From: Pedobacter psychroterrae
GTDB taxonomy: Bacteria; Bacteroidota; Bacteroidia; Sphingobacteriales; Sphingobacteriaceae
Assembly: GCF_004331695.1 (NCBI RefSeq)
Contig: NZ_SJSL01000001.1
Location: 1,488,001-1,552,000, forward strand
DNA: 64,000 nucleotides
Reading direction: 5' to 3'
Part shown: positions 53,896 through 63,069 of the stretch, piece by piece
How positions within the stretch are numbered: position 1 is the stretch's first letter
How the letters are laid out: each line of letters opens with the position of its first letter
The notes under the pieces: model-generated
Databases searched by the model: none
What the model saw: only the letters and a program-made list of their open reading frames with translations
Told to the model about the DNA's origin: nothing
Made by a program: the position numbers and the translations under genes

Positions 53896-54762
53896 ATGGG
53901 ACAAAAAGCACATCCAATAGGTAACAGGTTAGGAATCATCAAGGGTTGGGATTCTAACTGGTTCGGTGGCAACAACTATGCTGATAAATTAGTTGAGGAC
54001 GAAAAGATAAGAAAGTACCTTTCTGCACGTATCGCAAAAGGCGGCGTAGCTAAAGTGGTAATTGAACGTACGTTAAAGCGTATTACTGTTACGATACACA
54101 CAGCTAGACCAGGTATTGTGATAGGTAAAGCAGGTGCTGAGGTTGATAAGATCAAAGAAGAGTTGAAGAAATTGACTAAAAAAGAAATTCAGATCAACAT
54201 CTTTGAAATTAAACGCCCGGAACTTGATGCACAATTAGTAGCAGAAGGTGTTGCAAAACAATTAGAGGCAAGGATCTCATTCCGTAGGGCAATGAAGTCT
54301 ACAATCGCATCAACAATGCGCATGGGTGCTGAAGGTATCAAGATAATGACTTCTGGTCGTTTAGGTGGTGCTGAGATGGCTCGTAGCGAGCAGTATAAAG
54401 AAGGAAGAATTCCTTTGCATACTTTCCGTGCAGATATTGACTATGCATTGGCTGAAGCTTTGACTACTTATGGGAAAATAGGTGTTAAAGTTTGGATCTG
54501 TAAAGGTGAGGTTTACGGTAAACGTGATCTTTCCCCTAACATCGGTGCTGTGAGCAATGCTCCAGGTAAAGGTGGCAGACCAGAAGGTGCATTTGCTGGT
54601 GGCAGAGACAGAGATAACCGTGGCGGTGGCGACAGAAGAAACGATAACCGCGGTGGTGGTAATCGTGGTGGAAGAGGCCCTGGTCAAGGTGGTCCCGGTC
54701 AAGGTGGTCCAGGAAGAGATAACAGAGGCGGAAACACTCCTAACAGAGGTCCTCGTAAATAA
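53896..54762 (+). CDS. rpsC: 30S ribosomal protein S3 with RGG-rich C-terminal extension
   Basis: The protein has 288 residues. Residues 1-215 are normal S3: KH domain with GIVIGKAG (73-80) and the C-terminal fold through [14 protein letters not shown]3 forms part of the mRNA entry tunnel and helicase. Residues about 222-288 are an added low-complexity tail of Gly, Arg, Asn, Asp and Pro with RGG and PGQGG repeats. S3 in other bacteria is about 210-240 residues. The tail would sit at the solvent side near incoming mRNA. No frameshift explains it; the frame ends normally. Confidence 0.97.
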   Translation: MGQKAHPIGNRLGIIKGWDSNWFGGNNYADKLVEDEKIRKYLSARIAKGGVAKVVIERTLKRITVTIHTARPGIVIGKAGAEVDKIKEELKKLTKKEIQINIFEIKRPELDAQLVAEGVAKQLEARISFRRAMKSTIASTMRMGAEGIKIMTSGRLGGAEMARSEQYKEGRIPLHTFRADIDYALAEALTTYGKIGVKVWICKGEVYGKRDLSPNIGAVSNAPGKGGRPEGAFAGGRDRDNRGGGDRRNDNRGGGNRGGRGPGQGGPGQGGPGRDNRGGNTPNRGPRK

Positions 54763-54800
54763 TTAGTTAACAGATCGTTTTACGATAATATTAGAATAAA

Positions 54801-55223
54801 ATGTTACAGCCAAAAAGAACGAAGTTCAGAAAGATGCAAAAGGGCAGAATGAAAGGTTTAGCAACACGTGGTGCTGAATTGTCATTCGGGTCTTTCGGGA
54901 TTAAATCTTTAGAGTCGACTTGGATCACCAGTCGTCAGATAGAGGCAGCCCGTATTGCGGTAACTCGTTTCATGAAACGTGAAGGCCAGGTGTGGATTAG
55001 AATATTTCCGGATAAACCGGTAACTAAGAAGCCAGCTGAGGTACGTATGGGTAAAGGTAAAGGTGCGCCTGAGTATTGGGTAGCCGTTGTTAGACCCGGA
55101 CGTATTATTTTTGAAGCCGAAGGTGTTTCTTTAGAAATAGCAAAAGAAGCGATGAGATTGGCCGCTCAGAAATTGCCAATCCAAACAAAATTTGTAGTAC
55201 GTAGAGATTACGTAGAGGCATAA
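54801..55223 (+). CDS. rplP: 50S ribosomal protein L16
   Basis: The protein has 140 residues. It helps place tRNA at the A and P sites. [18 protein letters not shown] opens it, and the arginine-bearing loop lies in [18 protein letters not shown]. It follows rpsC by 38 nt. Confidence 0.99.
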   Translation: MLQPKRTKFRKMQKGRMKGLATRGAELSFGSFGIKSLESTWITSRQIEAARIAVTRFMKREGQVWIRIFPDKPVTKKPAEVRMGKGKGAPEYWVAVVRPGRIIFEAEGVSLEIAKEAMRLAAQKLPIQTKFVVRRDYVEA

Positions 55224-55295
55224 TAAGTGATGGATTGAATGTTGTAAGTAACTTGTTATTATAACCGCTAGATCCAGAACATAAAAATTAATAAA

Positions 55296-55505
55296 ATGAA
55301 GAACTCAGAAATCACAGGGCTTTCAAAAGAAGAACTAGTAGCCAGGATTGCAGAAGAAAAAGAAAACTTAGTTAAGTTAAAATTTGCTCATACAATTTCG
55401 GCTATAGAAAATCCTTCGCGCATTCAAAAAGTAAGAAGAGATATAGCCCGATTAAATACTGAAGTGACTAAGCGTAAAGCTGAGTCTGCTACTGAAACTA
55501 AATAA
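55296..55505 (+). CDS. rpmC: 50S ribosomal protein L29
   Basis: The protein has 69 residues, two long helices ([40 protein letters not shown]). It binds at the tunnel exit beside L23. The 72-nt gap before it holds GGATTGAATGT, repeated before rpsM. Confidence 0.97.
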   Translation: MKNSEITGLSKEELVARIAEEKENLVKLKFAHTISAIENPSRIQKVRRDIARLNTEVTKRKAESATETK

Positions 55506-55518
55506 CTTTAGAGTCGAA

Positions 55519-55773
55519 ATGGAAAGACAATTAAGAAAAACAAGAACCGGGTTGGTGGTAAGCAACAAAATGGAAAAATCTATTGTTGTGGCGGTAGAAC
55601 GTAAAGTGAAACACCCGATCTATGGTAAGTTTGTTAAGAAAACTACCAAATTTATGGCTCATGACGAGAAAAACGATTGCGGTATTGGAGATACAGTACT
55701 GATCATGGAGACTCGTCCGCTGAGTAAAAACAAGAACTGGAGATTAGTGGAAATTTTAGAAAGGGCTAAATAA
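55519..55773 (+). CDS. rpsQ: 30S ribosomal protein S17
   Basis: The protein has 84 residues, an OB fold binding 16S r[40 protein letters not shown] and [16 protein letters not shown] are conserved. Last gene of the S10 block; rplN starts one base after its stop. Confidence 0.98.
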   Translation: MERQLRKTRTGLVVSNKMEKSIVVAVERKVKHPIYGKFVKKTTKFMAHDEKNDCGIGDTVLIMETRPLSKNKNWRLVEILERAK

Positions 55774-55774
55774 C

Positions 55775-56143
55775 ATGGTACAACAGGAATCAAGATTAAA
55801 CGTAGCCGACAATAGCGGCGCAAAAGAAGTATTGGTTATCCGTGTACTTGGTGGTACTGGAAAGAGATATGCTTCTATTGGTGACAAAATCGTTGTTACC
55901 GTTAAAAGTGCATTGCCTTCTGGTAACATTAAGAAAGGAACAGTTTCTAAAGCAGTTGTTGTAAGGACGAAGAAAGAGATCAGACGCAAAGATGGTTCTT
56001 ACATCCGTTTCGACGACAATGCAGCAGTATTATTAAATGCACAAGATGAGCCACGCGGTACACGTATTTTTGGCCCGGTAGCAAGAGAACTGCGTGAAAA
56101 ACAATTCATGAAAATTGTGTCATTAGCACCGGAGGTATTATAA
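55775..56143 (+). CDS. rplN: 50S ribosomal protein L14
   Basis: The protein has 122 residues. It bridges the subunits. [19 protein letters not shown] opens it and [19 protein letters not shown] lies near the end. First spc-type gene, here fused transcriptionally to the S10 block since no promoter or terminator is seen. Confidence 0.99.
   Translation: MVQQESRLNVADNSGAKEVLVIRVLGGTGKRYASIGDKIVVTVKSALPSGNIKKGTVSKAVVVRTKKEIRRKDGSYIRFDDNAAVLLNAQDEPRGTRIFGPVARELREKQFMKIVSLAPEVL
56131..56136 (+). promoter_or_regulatory. Shine-Dalgarno site of rplX
   Basis: GGAGGT inside the last rplN codons, 8 nt before the rplX ATG. Confidence 0.6.
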
Positions 56144-56144
56144 A

Positions 56145-56483
56145 ATGAAAAATAAAATAACTACACCAAAAGTAAAAATCCGTAAAGGTGATTTAGTAAA
56201 GGTTATAGCCGGCGATTCAAAAGGCCAGCAAGGTAAAGTGCTTTCGGTATTGATTACCAAAAGCAGGATACTTGTAGAAGGTGTGAACCTTGTATCAAAA
56301 CATACAAAACCAAATGCTGCTACACCAAATGGTGGTATCATAAAAAAAGAAGCTGCTCTTCATATTTCTAATGTGGCGTTAATAGATCCTAAATCAGGTG
56401 AGATTACACGCGTTGGCAGAAAGCTTAATGCTGATGGGAAATTAGTTAGGGTTAGTAAAAAATCAGGAGAGGAGATCAAATAA
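56145..56483 (+). CDS. rplX: 50S ribosomal protein L24
   Basis: The protein has 112 residues. Assembly-initiator protein with a KOW motif ([20 protein letters not shown]). It starts one base after rplN and shares one base with rplE, with a Shine-Dalgarno site inside rplN. Confidence 0.99.
   Translation: MKNKITTPKVKIRKGDLVKVIAGDSKGQQGKVLSVLITKSRILVEGVNLVSKHTKPNAATPNGGIIKKEAALHISNVALIDPKSGEITRVGRKLNADGKLVRVSKKSGEEIK
56470..56474 (+). promoter_or_regulatory. Shine-Dalgarno site of rplE
   Basis: AGGAG inside the last rplX codons, 8 nt before the rplE ATG at 56483. Confidence 0.55.
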
Positions 56484-57055
56484 TGGCTTACGTACCAAGA
56501 TTAAAAAGTAAATATAAAGAGGAGATTGTAACTGCCCTTAAGGATAAGTTCGCTTACAAAAGCGTTATGCAGGTTCCTAAGTTAGAGAAAATAGCAATCA
56601 ACCAGGGTGTTGGTCGTTTCTCCGTAACCGACAAGAAGATTATGGACAGCTCTATTTTAGAAATGAGCACGATTTCAGGTCAACAAGCTGTGGGTGCAAA
56701 ATCTAAAAAGGATATCTCAAACTTTAAATTGCGTAAAGGTATGCCGGTTGGTGTACGTGTAACATTGCGTGATAACAATATGTATGAGTTTCTGGATCGT
56801 TTAATTTCCGTAGCTTTGCCTCGTATCCGTGATTTCAAAGGTATCAATGATAAAGGTTTTGATGGAAAAGGTAACTACACTTTGGGTATTACTGAGCAGA
56901 TCATATTTCCTGAGATTAATATTGATAAGATCAGTAAGATTTTAGGAATGGACATCACTTTTGTGACTACCGCTACTACTGATGTTGAAGCATTGGAACT
57001 TTTAAAGCAATTTGGATTACCGTTTAAAAACCAAACACCTAAAACAGAGCAATAA
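56483..57055 (+). CDS. rplE: 50S ribosomal protein L5
   Basis: The protein has 190 residues. It binds 5S rRNA and the P-site t[23 protein letters not shown] opens it; [14 protein letters not shown] and [17 protein letters not shown] are signatures. One-base overlaps with rplX and rpsN imply coupled translation. Confidence 0.99.
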   Translation: MAYVPRLKSKYKEEIVTALKDKFAYKSVMQVPKLEKIAINQGVGRFSVTDKKIMDSSILEMSTISGQQAVGAKSKKDISNFKLRKGMPVGVRVTLRDNNMYEFLDRLISVALPRIRDFKGINDKGFDGKGNYTLGITEQIIFPEINIDKISKILGMDITFVTTATTDVEALELLKQFGLPFKNQTPKTEQ

Positions 57056-57324
57056 TGGCAAAAGAAGGAGTAAAAGCTCGCGAAGTTAAGCGCCAAAAAT
57101 TGGTGGCTAAATATGCAGATAAACGTGCAGAATTGAAAGCTGCAGGTGATTATGAAGGATTAGATAAGTTACCTAAGAACTCATCACCAGTACGTTTACA
57201 CAACCGTTGTAAATTAACTGGTCGTCCTCGTGGTTATATGCGTACTTTTGGTATATCAAGGGTTACATTTCGCGATATGGCTTTGGCAGGTAAAATACCT
57301 GGAGTTAGAAAAGCAAGCTGGTAA
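57055..57324 (+). CDS. rpsN: 30S ribosomal protein S14, zinc-free form
   Basis: The protein has 89 residues, the long form without the two CXXC zinc motifs of the short form. [20 protein letters not shown] and [19 protein letters not shown] are typical. Zinc-free S14 does not depend on zinc supply. Confidence 0.98.
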   Translation: MAKEGVKAREVKRQKLVAKYADKRAELKAAGDYEGLDKLPKNSSPVRLHNRCKLTGRPRGYMRTFGISRVTFRDMALAGKIPGVRKASW

Positions 57325-57387
57325 TACAGCTTCTTTGCACTTAAGTAAAGTCTTAAGTAACAATTATAATTAACCGATGGAAGGTCG

Positions 57388-57404
57388 TCCCGAATGGGTC
57401 GGGA
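57388..57404 (+). promoter_or_regulatory. hairpin in the rpsH leader
   Basis: TCCCGA (57388-57393) pairs perfectly with TCGGGA (57399-57404) around a 5-nt loop, 28 nt before the rpsH ATG in the 108-nt rpsN-rpsH gap. A second inverted repeat, ACTTAAG/CTTAAGT, lies near 57339-57358. In many bacteria S8 controls the spc operon in this region; that is only a possible parallel. Confidence 0.55.
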
Positions 57405-57432
57405 AGGAAACCACTATCACAACTATATAAAA

Positions 57433-57831
57433 ATGAATACAGATCCAATAGCAGATTATCTTACAAGAGTAAGAAATGCCATCAAGGCAAATCATAGAAT
57501 TGTAGAGATTCCTGCATCAAACCTTAAAAAGGAAATTACTAAAGTACTTTTCGATAAAGGTTACATTGCTAACTACAAATTTGAAGATACTACAACTCAG
57601 GGTATTATTAAAATTGCATTGAAATATAATGCAATTACTAAGATTCCTGCAATTCGCACGTTAGTACGTATTAGCAAACCAGGTTTAAGGCAATATGCCG
57701 GCGTAGAAAATATGCCAAGAGTATTAAATGGTTTAGGTATTGCAATCCTGTCTACATCGAAAGGTGTAATGACTGACAAGGAAGCAGCCAGACTGAACAT
57801 TGGTGGCGAAGTTTTGTGTCACGTTTATTAA
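57433..57831 (+). CDS. rpsH: 30S ribosomal protein S8
   Basis: The protein has 132 residues from the ATG at 57433; an in-frame ATG at 57394 would add 13 residues unlike any S8. DPIADYLTRVRNAIKANHR opens it, and ISTSKGVMTDKEAARLNIGG near the end is diagnostic. S8 binds 16S rRNA and in E. coli its own operon mRNA. Confidence 0.97.
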   Translation: MNTDPIADYLTRVRNAIKANHRIVEIPASNLKKEITKVLFDKGYIANYKFEDTTTQGIIKIALKYNAITKIPAIRTLVRISKPGLRQYAGVENMPRVLNGLGIAILSTSKGVMTDKEAARLNIGGEVLCHVY

Positions 57832-57835
57832 TTAA

Positions 57836-57841
57836 AGGAGG
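57836..57841 (+). promoter_or_regulatory. Shine-Dalgarno site of rplF
   Basis: AGGAGG with an 8-nt spacer to the rplF ATG at 57850. Confidence 0.75.
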
Positions 57842-57849
57842 ATAACAAA

Positions 57850-58407
57850 ATGTCAAGAATAGGAAAAGCCCCAATTAATGTTCCTGCTGGTGTAACAATT
57901 ACAGTTTCTAAAGATAATATAGTAACAGTAAAAGGACCAAAAGGAGAATTAACTCAAGCAGTGGATTCAGATATCACTGTAAGTCAGGAAGACAGCGTAT
58001 TAAGTGTACAACGTCCATCTGAACAAAAAAGACACAAGGCATTGCACGGTTTGTACCGTTCTTTGTTGAATAATATGGTTATTGGTGTAACAGAAGGTTA
58101 CAAAATTCAGCAGGAATTAGTAGGTGTGGGTTATCGCGCTACTAATCAGGGAAATACCCTGGATCTTGTATTGGGTTATTCACACCACTATGTGTTCCAA
58201 TTGCCGGAAGAGATTAAAGTAACAACAACTTCAGAAAAAGGTCAGACTCCTAAGATTATCTTGGAAAGTATAGACAAACAACTGATCGGTCAGGTAGCGG
58301 CAAAAATACGCTCATTACGTGCTCCGGAGCCATATAAAGGTAAAGGTATTAAGTTTGTAGGCGAAGTGTTAAGAAGAAAAGCAGGTAAATCAGCTTCTAA
58401 AAAATAA
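57850..58407 (+). CDS. rplF: 50S ribosomal protein L6
   Basis: The protein has 185 residues with two repeated alpha/beta domains. [19 protein letters not shown] opens it and [20 protein letters not shown] is the C-terminal signature. It has a consensus Shine-Dalgarno site like rpsG. Confidence 0.99.
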   Translation: MSRIGKAPINVPAGVTITVSKDNIVTVKGPKGELTQAVDSDITVSQEDSVLSVQRPSEQKRHKALHGLYRSLLNNMVIGVTEGYKIQQELVGVGYRATNQGNTLDLVLGYSHHYVFQLPEEIKVTTTSEKGQTPKIILESIDKQLIGQVAAKIRSLRAPEPYKGKGIKFVGEVLRRKAGKSASKK

Positions 58408-58412
58408 TCATC

Positions 58413-58766
58413 ATGGCAGGGAAAAAATTATCTCGTAGAGATCGTATAAAAAAAGGAATCAGAAAAAGATTGACGGGTTCCGAAAGCCGTCCACGTTTAT
58501 CGGTTTATAGAAGCAATAAAGGTATTTATGCTCAAATCATTAACGATGTAACCGGTAGTACAATTGTATCAGCTTCATCTTTATCAAAGGATTTTTCAGG
58601 TACAGGCAACAAATCTGAGCAATCGGTAGCTGTTGGAAAGCTTGTTGCTGAAAAAGCAATTGCGGCTGGTGTTAAAGAAGTTGTTTTCGATAGAAATGGC
58701 TATTTATACCATGGACGTGTTAAATCGTTGGCAGAAGGTGCTCGCGAGGCTGGTTTAGTATTTTAA
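58413..58766 (+). CDS. rplR: 50S ribosomal protein L18
   Basis: The protein has 117 residues. It binds 5S rRNA with L5 and L25. [20 protein letters not shown] and [20 protein letters not shown] are signatures. It is 5 nt after rplF. Confidence 0.99.
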   Translation: MAGKKLSRRDRIKKGIRKRLTGSESRPRLSVYRSNKGIYAQIINDVTGSTIVSASSLSKDFSGTGNKSEQSVAVGKLVAEKAIAAGVKEVVFDRNGYLYHGRVKSLAEGAREAGLVF

Positions 58767-58784
58767 TCTGAAAATAGGATAAGA

Positions 58785-59303
58785 ATGTCAACTATCAATA
58801 TAAAAAGAGTTAAGACTAGCGAAATCGAATTAAAAGATCGTTTAGTTAGTATACAACGTGTAGCTAAAGTAACCAAGGGTGGTCGTACTTTCAGCTTCTC
58901 AGCAATCGTTGTTGTTGGGGATGAAAACGGAATCGTAGGTTACGGCTTAGGTAAAGCGAAAGAAGTAACAGAAGCAATTGCGAAAGGGATTGATGATGCA
59001 AAGAAAAATTTGGTTAAAGTTCCTTTATTGAATGGAACTGTACCACATGAGCAAATCGGTAAATTTTCAGGTGGTTTTGTTTTAATCAAGCCAGCTGCAG
59101 TAGGTACCGGTGTTATTGCCGGTGGTGCGATGCGTGCTGTATTGGAAAGTGCAGGTGTGCATAATGTATTGGCAAAATCAAAAGGTTCATCAAATCCACA
59201 CAATGTGGTGAAGGCAACTGTGGATGCTTTAACTAAAATGCGTGATGCCTATACCATCGCTCAACAGCGTGGTGTAGATTTAAATAAAGTTTTTAACGGA
59301 TAA
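58785..59303 (+). CDS. rpsE: 30S ribosomal protein S5
   Basis: The protein has 172 residues. [36 protein letters not shown] and [18 protein letters not shown] are conserved. It helps accuracy and lines the mRNA entry with S3, so the S3 tail lies close by. Confidence 0.99.
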   Translation: MSTINIKRVKTSEIELKDRLVSIQRVAKVTKGGRTFSFSAIVVVGDENGIVGYGLGKAKEVTEAIAKGIDDAKKNLVKVPLLNGTVPHEQIGKFSGGFVLIKPAAVGTGVIAGGAMRAVLESAGVHNVLAKSKGSSNPHNVVKATVDALTKMRDAYTIAQQRGVDLNKVFNG

Positions 59304-59307
59304 TATT

Positions 59308-59487
59308 ATGGCGAAGATCAAAATAACTCAGATAAAAAGTATTATCGATAGAAGCGAGCGCCAAAAGAGAACTATGCAGGCTTTAGGTTTAACTAAAATG
59401 AACCAGAGTGTTGAAGTAGAAGCAAATGCCGCAATTATCGGAATGGTAAGAAAAGTGAATCACTTAATTGCCATCGAGAGTATATAA
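59308..59487 (+). CDS. rpmD: 50S ribosomal protein L30
   Basis: A 59-residue protein starts at ATG 59308, 4 nt after rpsE. It reads MAKIKITQIKSIIDRSERQ, then TMQALGLTKMNQSVEVEA, ending HLIAIESI, the usual L30 pattern and length. Confidence 0.97.
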   Translation: MAKIKITQIKSIIDRSERQKRTMQALGLTKMNQSVEVEANAAIIGMVRKVNHLIAIESI

Positions 59488-59524
59488 TTATTATAGTAAG
59501 GGTTGTAAATGTAAGTTATATGAC

Positions 59525-59584
59525 TACATTTGCAGCCTTTATAAATTGTTTAACCGTTACCCTGATTAGTGAAAGCGAAGGGTA
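59525..59584 (+). promoter_or_regulatory. internal rplO promoter with leader hairpin
   Basis: TACATTTG at 59525-59532 matches the -7 consensus in the 116-nt rpmD-rplO gap. TACCCT/AGGGTA (59558-59584) forms a hairpin downstream. A five-codon frame (59590-59607) then overlaps the rplO start. Confidence 0.5.
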
Positions 59585-59603
59585 GCACAATGAGTTTCAA
59601 AAA

Positions 59604-60050
59604 ATGAACTTAAGTAATCTAAAACCTGCAACAGGTTCTACTAAGAATAGTAAAAGAATTGGTCGTGGTACTGGTTCTGGTCGTGGCGGTACTTCTACGC
59701 GTGGCCATAAAGGTGCTGGATCCCGTTCAGGACATTCTACAAAGATTGGATTTGAAGGTGGTCAAATGCCTTTACAGCGTCGTGTGCCTAAAGTAGGTTT
59801 TAAGCCGATCAACAGGGTTGAGTATGTTGGTGTTAATTTAGACGTATTACAAGGTTTAGCGGAGAAATTTAGCTTAACAAGTATAGATTTCGCTACTTTA
59901 CAACAACATGGTTTGGCATCAAAGAACGATCTGATTAAGATTTTGGGTCGTGGTGAAGTTAAATCTAAATTAGAAGTTAAAGCACATGCTTTTTCTGCAA
60001 CCGCACAAAAAGCTATTGAGGCTGTTGGAGGCTCAATCGAAAAATTGTAA
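59604..60050 (+). CDS. rplO: 50S ribosomal protein L15
   Basis: The protein has 148 residues. [20 protein letters not shown] and [19 protein letters not shown] are diagnostic of the RNA-binding N-terminal half. A possible internal promoter and five-codon leader frame precede it. Confidence 0.99.
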   Translation: MNLSNLKPATGSTKNSKRIGRGTGSGRGGTSTRGHKGAGSRSGHSTKIGFEGGQMPLQRRVPKVGFKPINRVEYVGVNLDVLQGLAEKFSLTSIDFATLQQHGLASKNDLIKILGRGEVKSKLEVKAHAFSATAQKAIEAVGGSIEKL

Positions 60051-60053
60051 TTA

Positions 60054-61388
60054 ATGAAGAAGCTGTTTACTACTTTAAGTAATATTTGGAAAATTCAAGA
60101 ATTGAAAGAGCGTATAGTATATACGCTTATGATTCTTTTAGTATATAGATTCGTATCGCACATAGTTTTACCTGGTGTTGATGCAAATCTGTTGGGTGAT
60201 AATCAAAAGTCGGGCCTTTTAGGGCTTTTGGATATGTTTGCCGGAGGGTCTTTCTCAAGGGTTTCTATATTGGCTTTGGGGGTTATGCCTTATATTTCAG
60301 CATCAATTGTAGTGCAGCTATTGGGTATTGCAGTTCCTTCGTTTCAGAAAATGCAAAAGGAAGGTGAAAGCGGAAGGAATAAACTGAATCAAATTACGAG
60401 ATACCTAACAGTAGCGATTACAGCAGTTCAGGCAGTAGGATATGTTAAAACTCAGGTGCCGCAAGAAGCAATTATAATCGATCACACATTATTCTTTGTG
60501 TTATCTACGTTTGTACTTTCAGCGGGAACGTTATTCGTAATGTGGTTAGGTGAGAAAATAACAGACAAAGGTATTGGTAATGGTATTTCTTTGATCATTA
60601 TGGTCGGCATTATTGCTCGTTTACCTGTCGCTGGATATCAGGAAATTACTTCTAGATTTGGTGGGGAAGGCGGGCCTTTAGCACTACTGATTGAAATAGT
60701 AGCTTTATTTGCAGTAGTGATGTTTACTATTATGATTGTACAGGGTGTACGTAAAGTGCCTGTACAATATGCAAAAAGAATTGTAGGCAACAGACAGTTT
60801 GGCGGAGTAAGACAGTATATTCCTTTAAAGGTGAATGCTGCAGGTGTAATGCCTATCATTTTTGCACAAGCATTGATGTTTATCCCAGCTACGCTCACCC
60901 AATTTTTCCCATCTTTACAAAACACCTGGTTAATTCAGTTTAGTGATTATACTTCTCTGGCTTATAGTTTGACGTTTGCATTTTTAATTATAGCATTTAC
61001 ATTTTTCTATACTGCTATTACTGTAAATCCGACACAGATGTCTGATGACATGAAAAAGAACGGAGGCTTTATTCCGGGGATTAAGCCAGGCTTGTCTACC
61101 TCTTCTTTTATAGATGATGTGATTTCTAAGATTACCTTTCCTGGGGCTGTCTTTTTAGCTATCATAGCGATTCTTCCTTCTATTGCCGTGAAATTTGGTA
61201 TTAAGTCAGAATTTGCACAGTTTTATGGAGGTACTTCCCTGTTAATTTTGGTAGGTGTAGTTTTAGACACATTGCAACAGATCGAAAGTTATTTGTTAAT
61301 GCGTCATTATGATGGATTGATGAAAACCGGCAGAGTAACTGGCAGAACAGGAATTCCTGCTACTAGTGGTAGCAATGCAGTTATTTAA
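60054..61388 (+). CDS. secY: preprotein translocase subunit SecY
   Basis: The protein has 444 residues and ten membrane helices. It forms the protein-conducting channel with SecE and SecG. Signatures are ILALGVMPYISASIVVQLL in helix 2, QKMQKEGESGRNKLNQITRY after it and FTFFYTAITVNPTQMSDDMK near the C-terminal loop. It is 3 nt after rplO, as in most spc operons. Confidence 0.99.
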   Translation: MKKLFTTLSNIWKIQELKERIVYTLMILLVYRFVSHIVLPGVDANLLGDNQKSGLLGLLDMFAGGSFSRVSILALGVMPYISASIVVQLLGIAVPSFQKMQKEGESGRNKLNQITRYLTVAITAVQAVGYVKTQVPQEAIIIDHTLFFVLSTFVLSAGTLFVMWLGEKITDKGIGNGISLIIMVGIIARLPVAGYQEITSRFGGEGGPLALLIEIVALFAVVMFTIMIVQGVRKVPVQYAKRIVGNRQFGGVRQYIPLKVNAAGVMPIIFAQALMFIPATLTQFFPSLQNTWLIQFSDYTSLAYSLTFAFLIIAFTFFYTAITVNPTQMSDDMKKNGGFIPGIKPGLSTSSFIDDVISKITFPGAVFLAIIAILPSIAVKFGIKSEFAQFYGGTSLLILVGVVLDTLQQIESYLLMRHYDGLMKTGRVTGRTGIPATSGSNAVI

Positions 61389-61393
61389 TTTAG

Positions 61394-62179
61394 ATGTCAA
61401 AAATCTATTACAAGTCTTTAGAAGAGATTGAGTTAATAAGGGAGAGTTCGTTGTTGGTTTCAAGAACTTTAGCTGAGATAGCTAAAGTAATCGAGCCAGG
61501 AATGACTACAAAGAAATTGGATGAACTTGCCTATGTTTTTATAAAAGACAATGGCGCAATGCCAGCTTTCTTAAACTATAATGGATTTCCTTATTCTCTG
61601 TGTATATCACCTAATGAAAAAGTAGTCCATGGTTTTCCTGGAGAATATGTGATACGGGAAGGAGATCTGATCTCTGTAGATTGTGGTGTTATTAAAAATG
61701 ACTATTATGGTGATTCTGCTTACACGTTTTCTATAGGTGAAGTTGATCCGGAAAAGGCAAAGCTGGTTGATATAACAAAAAAGTGTTTGCAGTTAGCAAT
61801 AGAGAAAGCGGTAGTAGGATCTCGAATAGGAGATATTGGATTTGCTGTTCAAAATTTGGCAGAGCTTAATGGATTTGGGGTTGTACGGGAACTAGTGGGA
61901 CATGGAGTTGGAATTAAATTACATGAAAAGCCTGAGGTCCCAAATTATGGCAAACGAGGTAGTGGTGTCAAGCTAGAGGAGGGAATGGTGATAGCGATAG
62001 AGCCAATGATAAATGCCGGGGTTGCAGGAGTTAAGTTTTGGTCTGACGGTTGGACAGTAACGACAAAGGATAATAAACCGTCAGCACATTTTGAACACAC
62101 GGTTGCTATAAAAAAGGGGAAGGCAGATGTTTTATCAACCTTTTCATTAATTGAAGAAGTTTTAACAGAAAAAAGGTAA
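61394..62179 (+). CDS. map: type I methionine aminopeptidase
   Basis: The protein has 261 residues. It removes the initiator methionine. Metal ligands: Asp in SVDCGVIKNDYYGDSAYT (two Asp), His in ELVGHGVGIKLHEKPEVP, and Glu in AIEPMINAG and HFEHTVAI. It follows secY by 5 nt. Confidence 0.98.
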   Translation: MSKIYYKSLEEIELIRESSLLVSRTLAEIAKVIEPGMTTKKLDELAYVFIKDNGAMPAFLNYNGFPYSLCISPNEKVVHGFPGEYVIREGDLISVDCGVIKNDYYGDSAYTFSIGEVDPEKAKLVDITKKCLQLAIEKAVVGSRIGDIGFAVQNLAELNGFGVVRELVGHGVGIKLHEKPEVPNYGKRGSGVKLEEGMVIAIEPMINAGVAGVKFWSDGWTVTTKDNKPSAHFEHTVAIKKGKADVLSTFSLIEEVLTEKR

Positions 62180-62198
62180 ATAATTAAAATTTTTTATT

Positions 62199-62206
62199 TA
62201 ATTTTG
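62199..62206 (+). promoter_or_regulatory. infA promoter -7 element
   Basis: TAATTTTG ends 44 nt before the infA ATG. Predicted RNA would begin near 62210 with CCCTG. Confidence 0.55.
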
Positions 62207-62250
62207 CGTCCCTGTTTAATAGCAGCTAATTAAGTAAAAATCAATATTAT

Positions 62251-62469
62251 ATGGCTAAACAAGCCTCAATTGAACAAGACGGTGTAATAAAGGAAGCGTT
62301 ATCAAATGCTATGTTTCGGGTCGAACTGGAGAATGGACATGAGATTATCGCTCACATTTCGGGAAAAATGAGGATGCACTACATCAAAATTTTGCCCGGA
62401 GATAAAGTAAAATTAGAGATGTCGCCTTACGATTTATCAAAAGGCAGGATTACTTATAGATATAAATAA
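62251..62469 (+). CDS. infA: translation initiation factor IF-1
   Basis: The protein has 72 residues, an S1-like OB fold binding the 30S A site. [20 protein letters not shown] and [20 protein letters not shown] are conserved. It has a likely promoter of its own. Confidence 0.99.
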   Translation: MAKQASIEQDGVIKEALSNAMFRVELENGHEIIAHISGKMRMHYIKILPGDKVKLEMSPYDLSKGRITYRYK

Positions 62470-62470
62470 A

Positions 62471-62587
62471 ATGAAAGTTAGGTCATCAATTAAAAAGCGC
62501 AGTGCTGATTGTAAGGTTATTCGTCGTAAAGGTAAACTTTACGTAATCAACAAGAAGAACCCTAAATTTAAGCAACGTCAAGGTTAA
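62471..62587 (+). CDS. rpmJ: 50S ribosomal protein L36, zinc-free form
   Basis: A 38-residue protein starts at ATG 62471, one base after the infA stop. It reads [20 protein letters not shown] and ends NPKFKQRQG. Only one of the four usual Cys/Cys/Cys/His zinc ligands remains (Cys14), so this is the C-minus form. Together with zinc-free S14 it suggests low zinc dependence of these ribosomal proteins. Confidence 0.97.
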   Translation: MKVRSSIKKRSADCKVIRRKGKLYVINKKNPKFKQRQG

Positions 62588-62669
62588 GAAATTATTGAAG
62601 TATGATTGGATTGAATGTACAGGTTACTCAATCTGTCGTTTAATCAAATAATCAACATTTAGTATAAAT

Positions 62670-63047
62670 ATGGCAAGGATATCAGGTATTGATTTACCAA
62701 GAAACAAAAGAGGCGAAATTGGATTGACTTATATCTTCGGAATAGGCAGATCAACTGCACAACGTATATTAACAGAGGCAGGTATCGATTTAAGCAAAAA
62801 AGTACAGGACTGGTCTGACGATGAATTATCGGCTATCCGTACAATTATCAACGACGGCGTAAAAGTGGAAGGCGCTTTGCGGTCGGAAGTTCAGTTAAAC
62901 ATAAAGCGTTTAATGGACATCGGTTGTTACCGTGGTTTACGTCACAGGAAAGGTTTGCCAGTACGTGGTCAGCGCACTAAGAACAATTCTCGTACTCGTA
63001 AAGGCAAGAGAAAAACAGTTGCTAACAAGAAAAAAGCTACTAAATAA
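62670..63047 (+). CDS. rpsM: 30S ribosomal protein S13
   Basis: The protein has 125 residues. [20 protein letters not shown] opens it and [19 protein letters not shown] holds the tRNA-contacting basic end. The 82-nt gap before it includes a GATTGA/TCAATC hairpin (62609-62633). First alpha-operon gene. Confidence 0.99.
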   Translation: MARISGIDLPRNKRGEIGLTYIFGIGRSTAQRILTEAGIDLSKKVQDWSDDELSAIRTIINDGVKVEGALRSEVQLNIKRLMDIGCYRGLRHRKGLPVRGQRTKNNSRTRKGKRKTVANKKKATK

Positions 63048-63069
63048 AATTTAGTACTGAATAATAATT

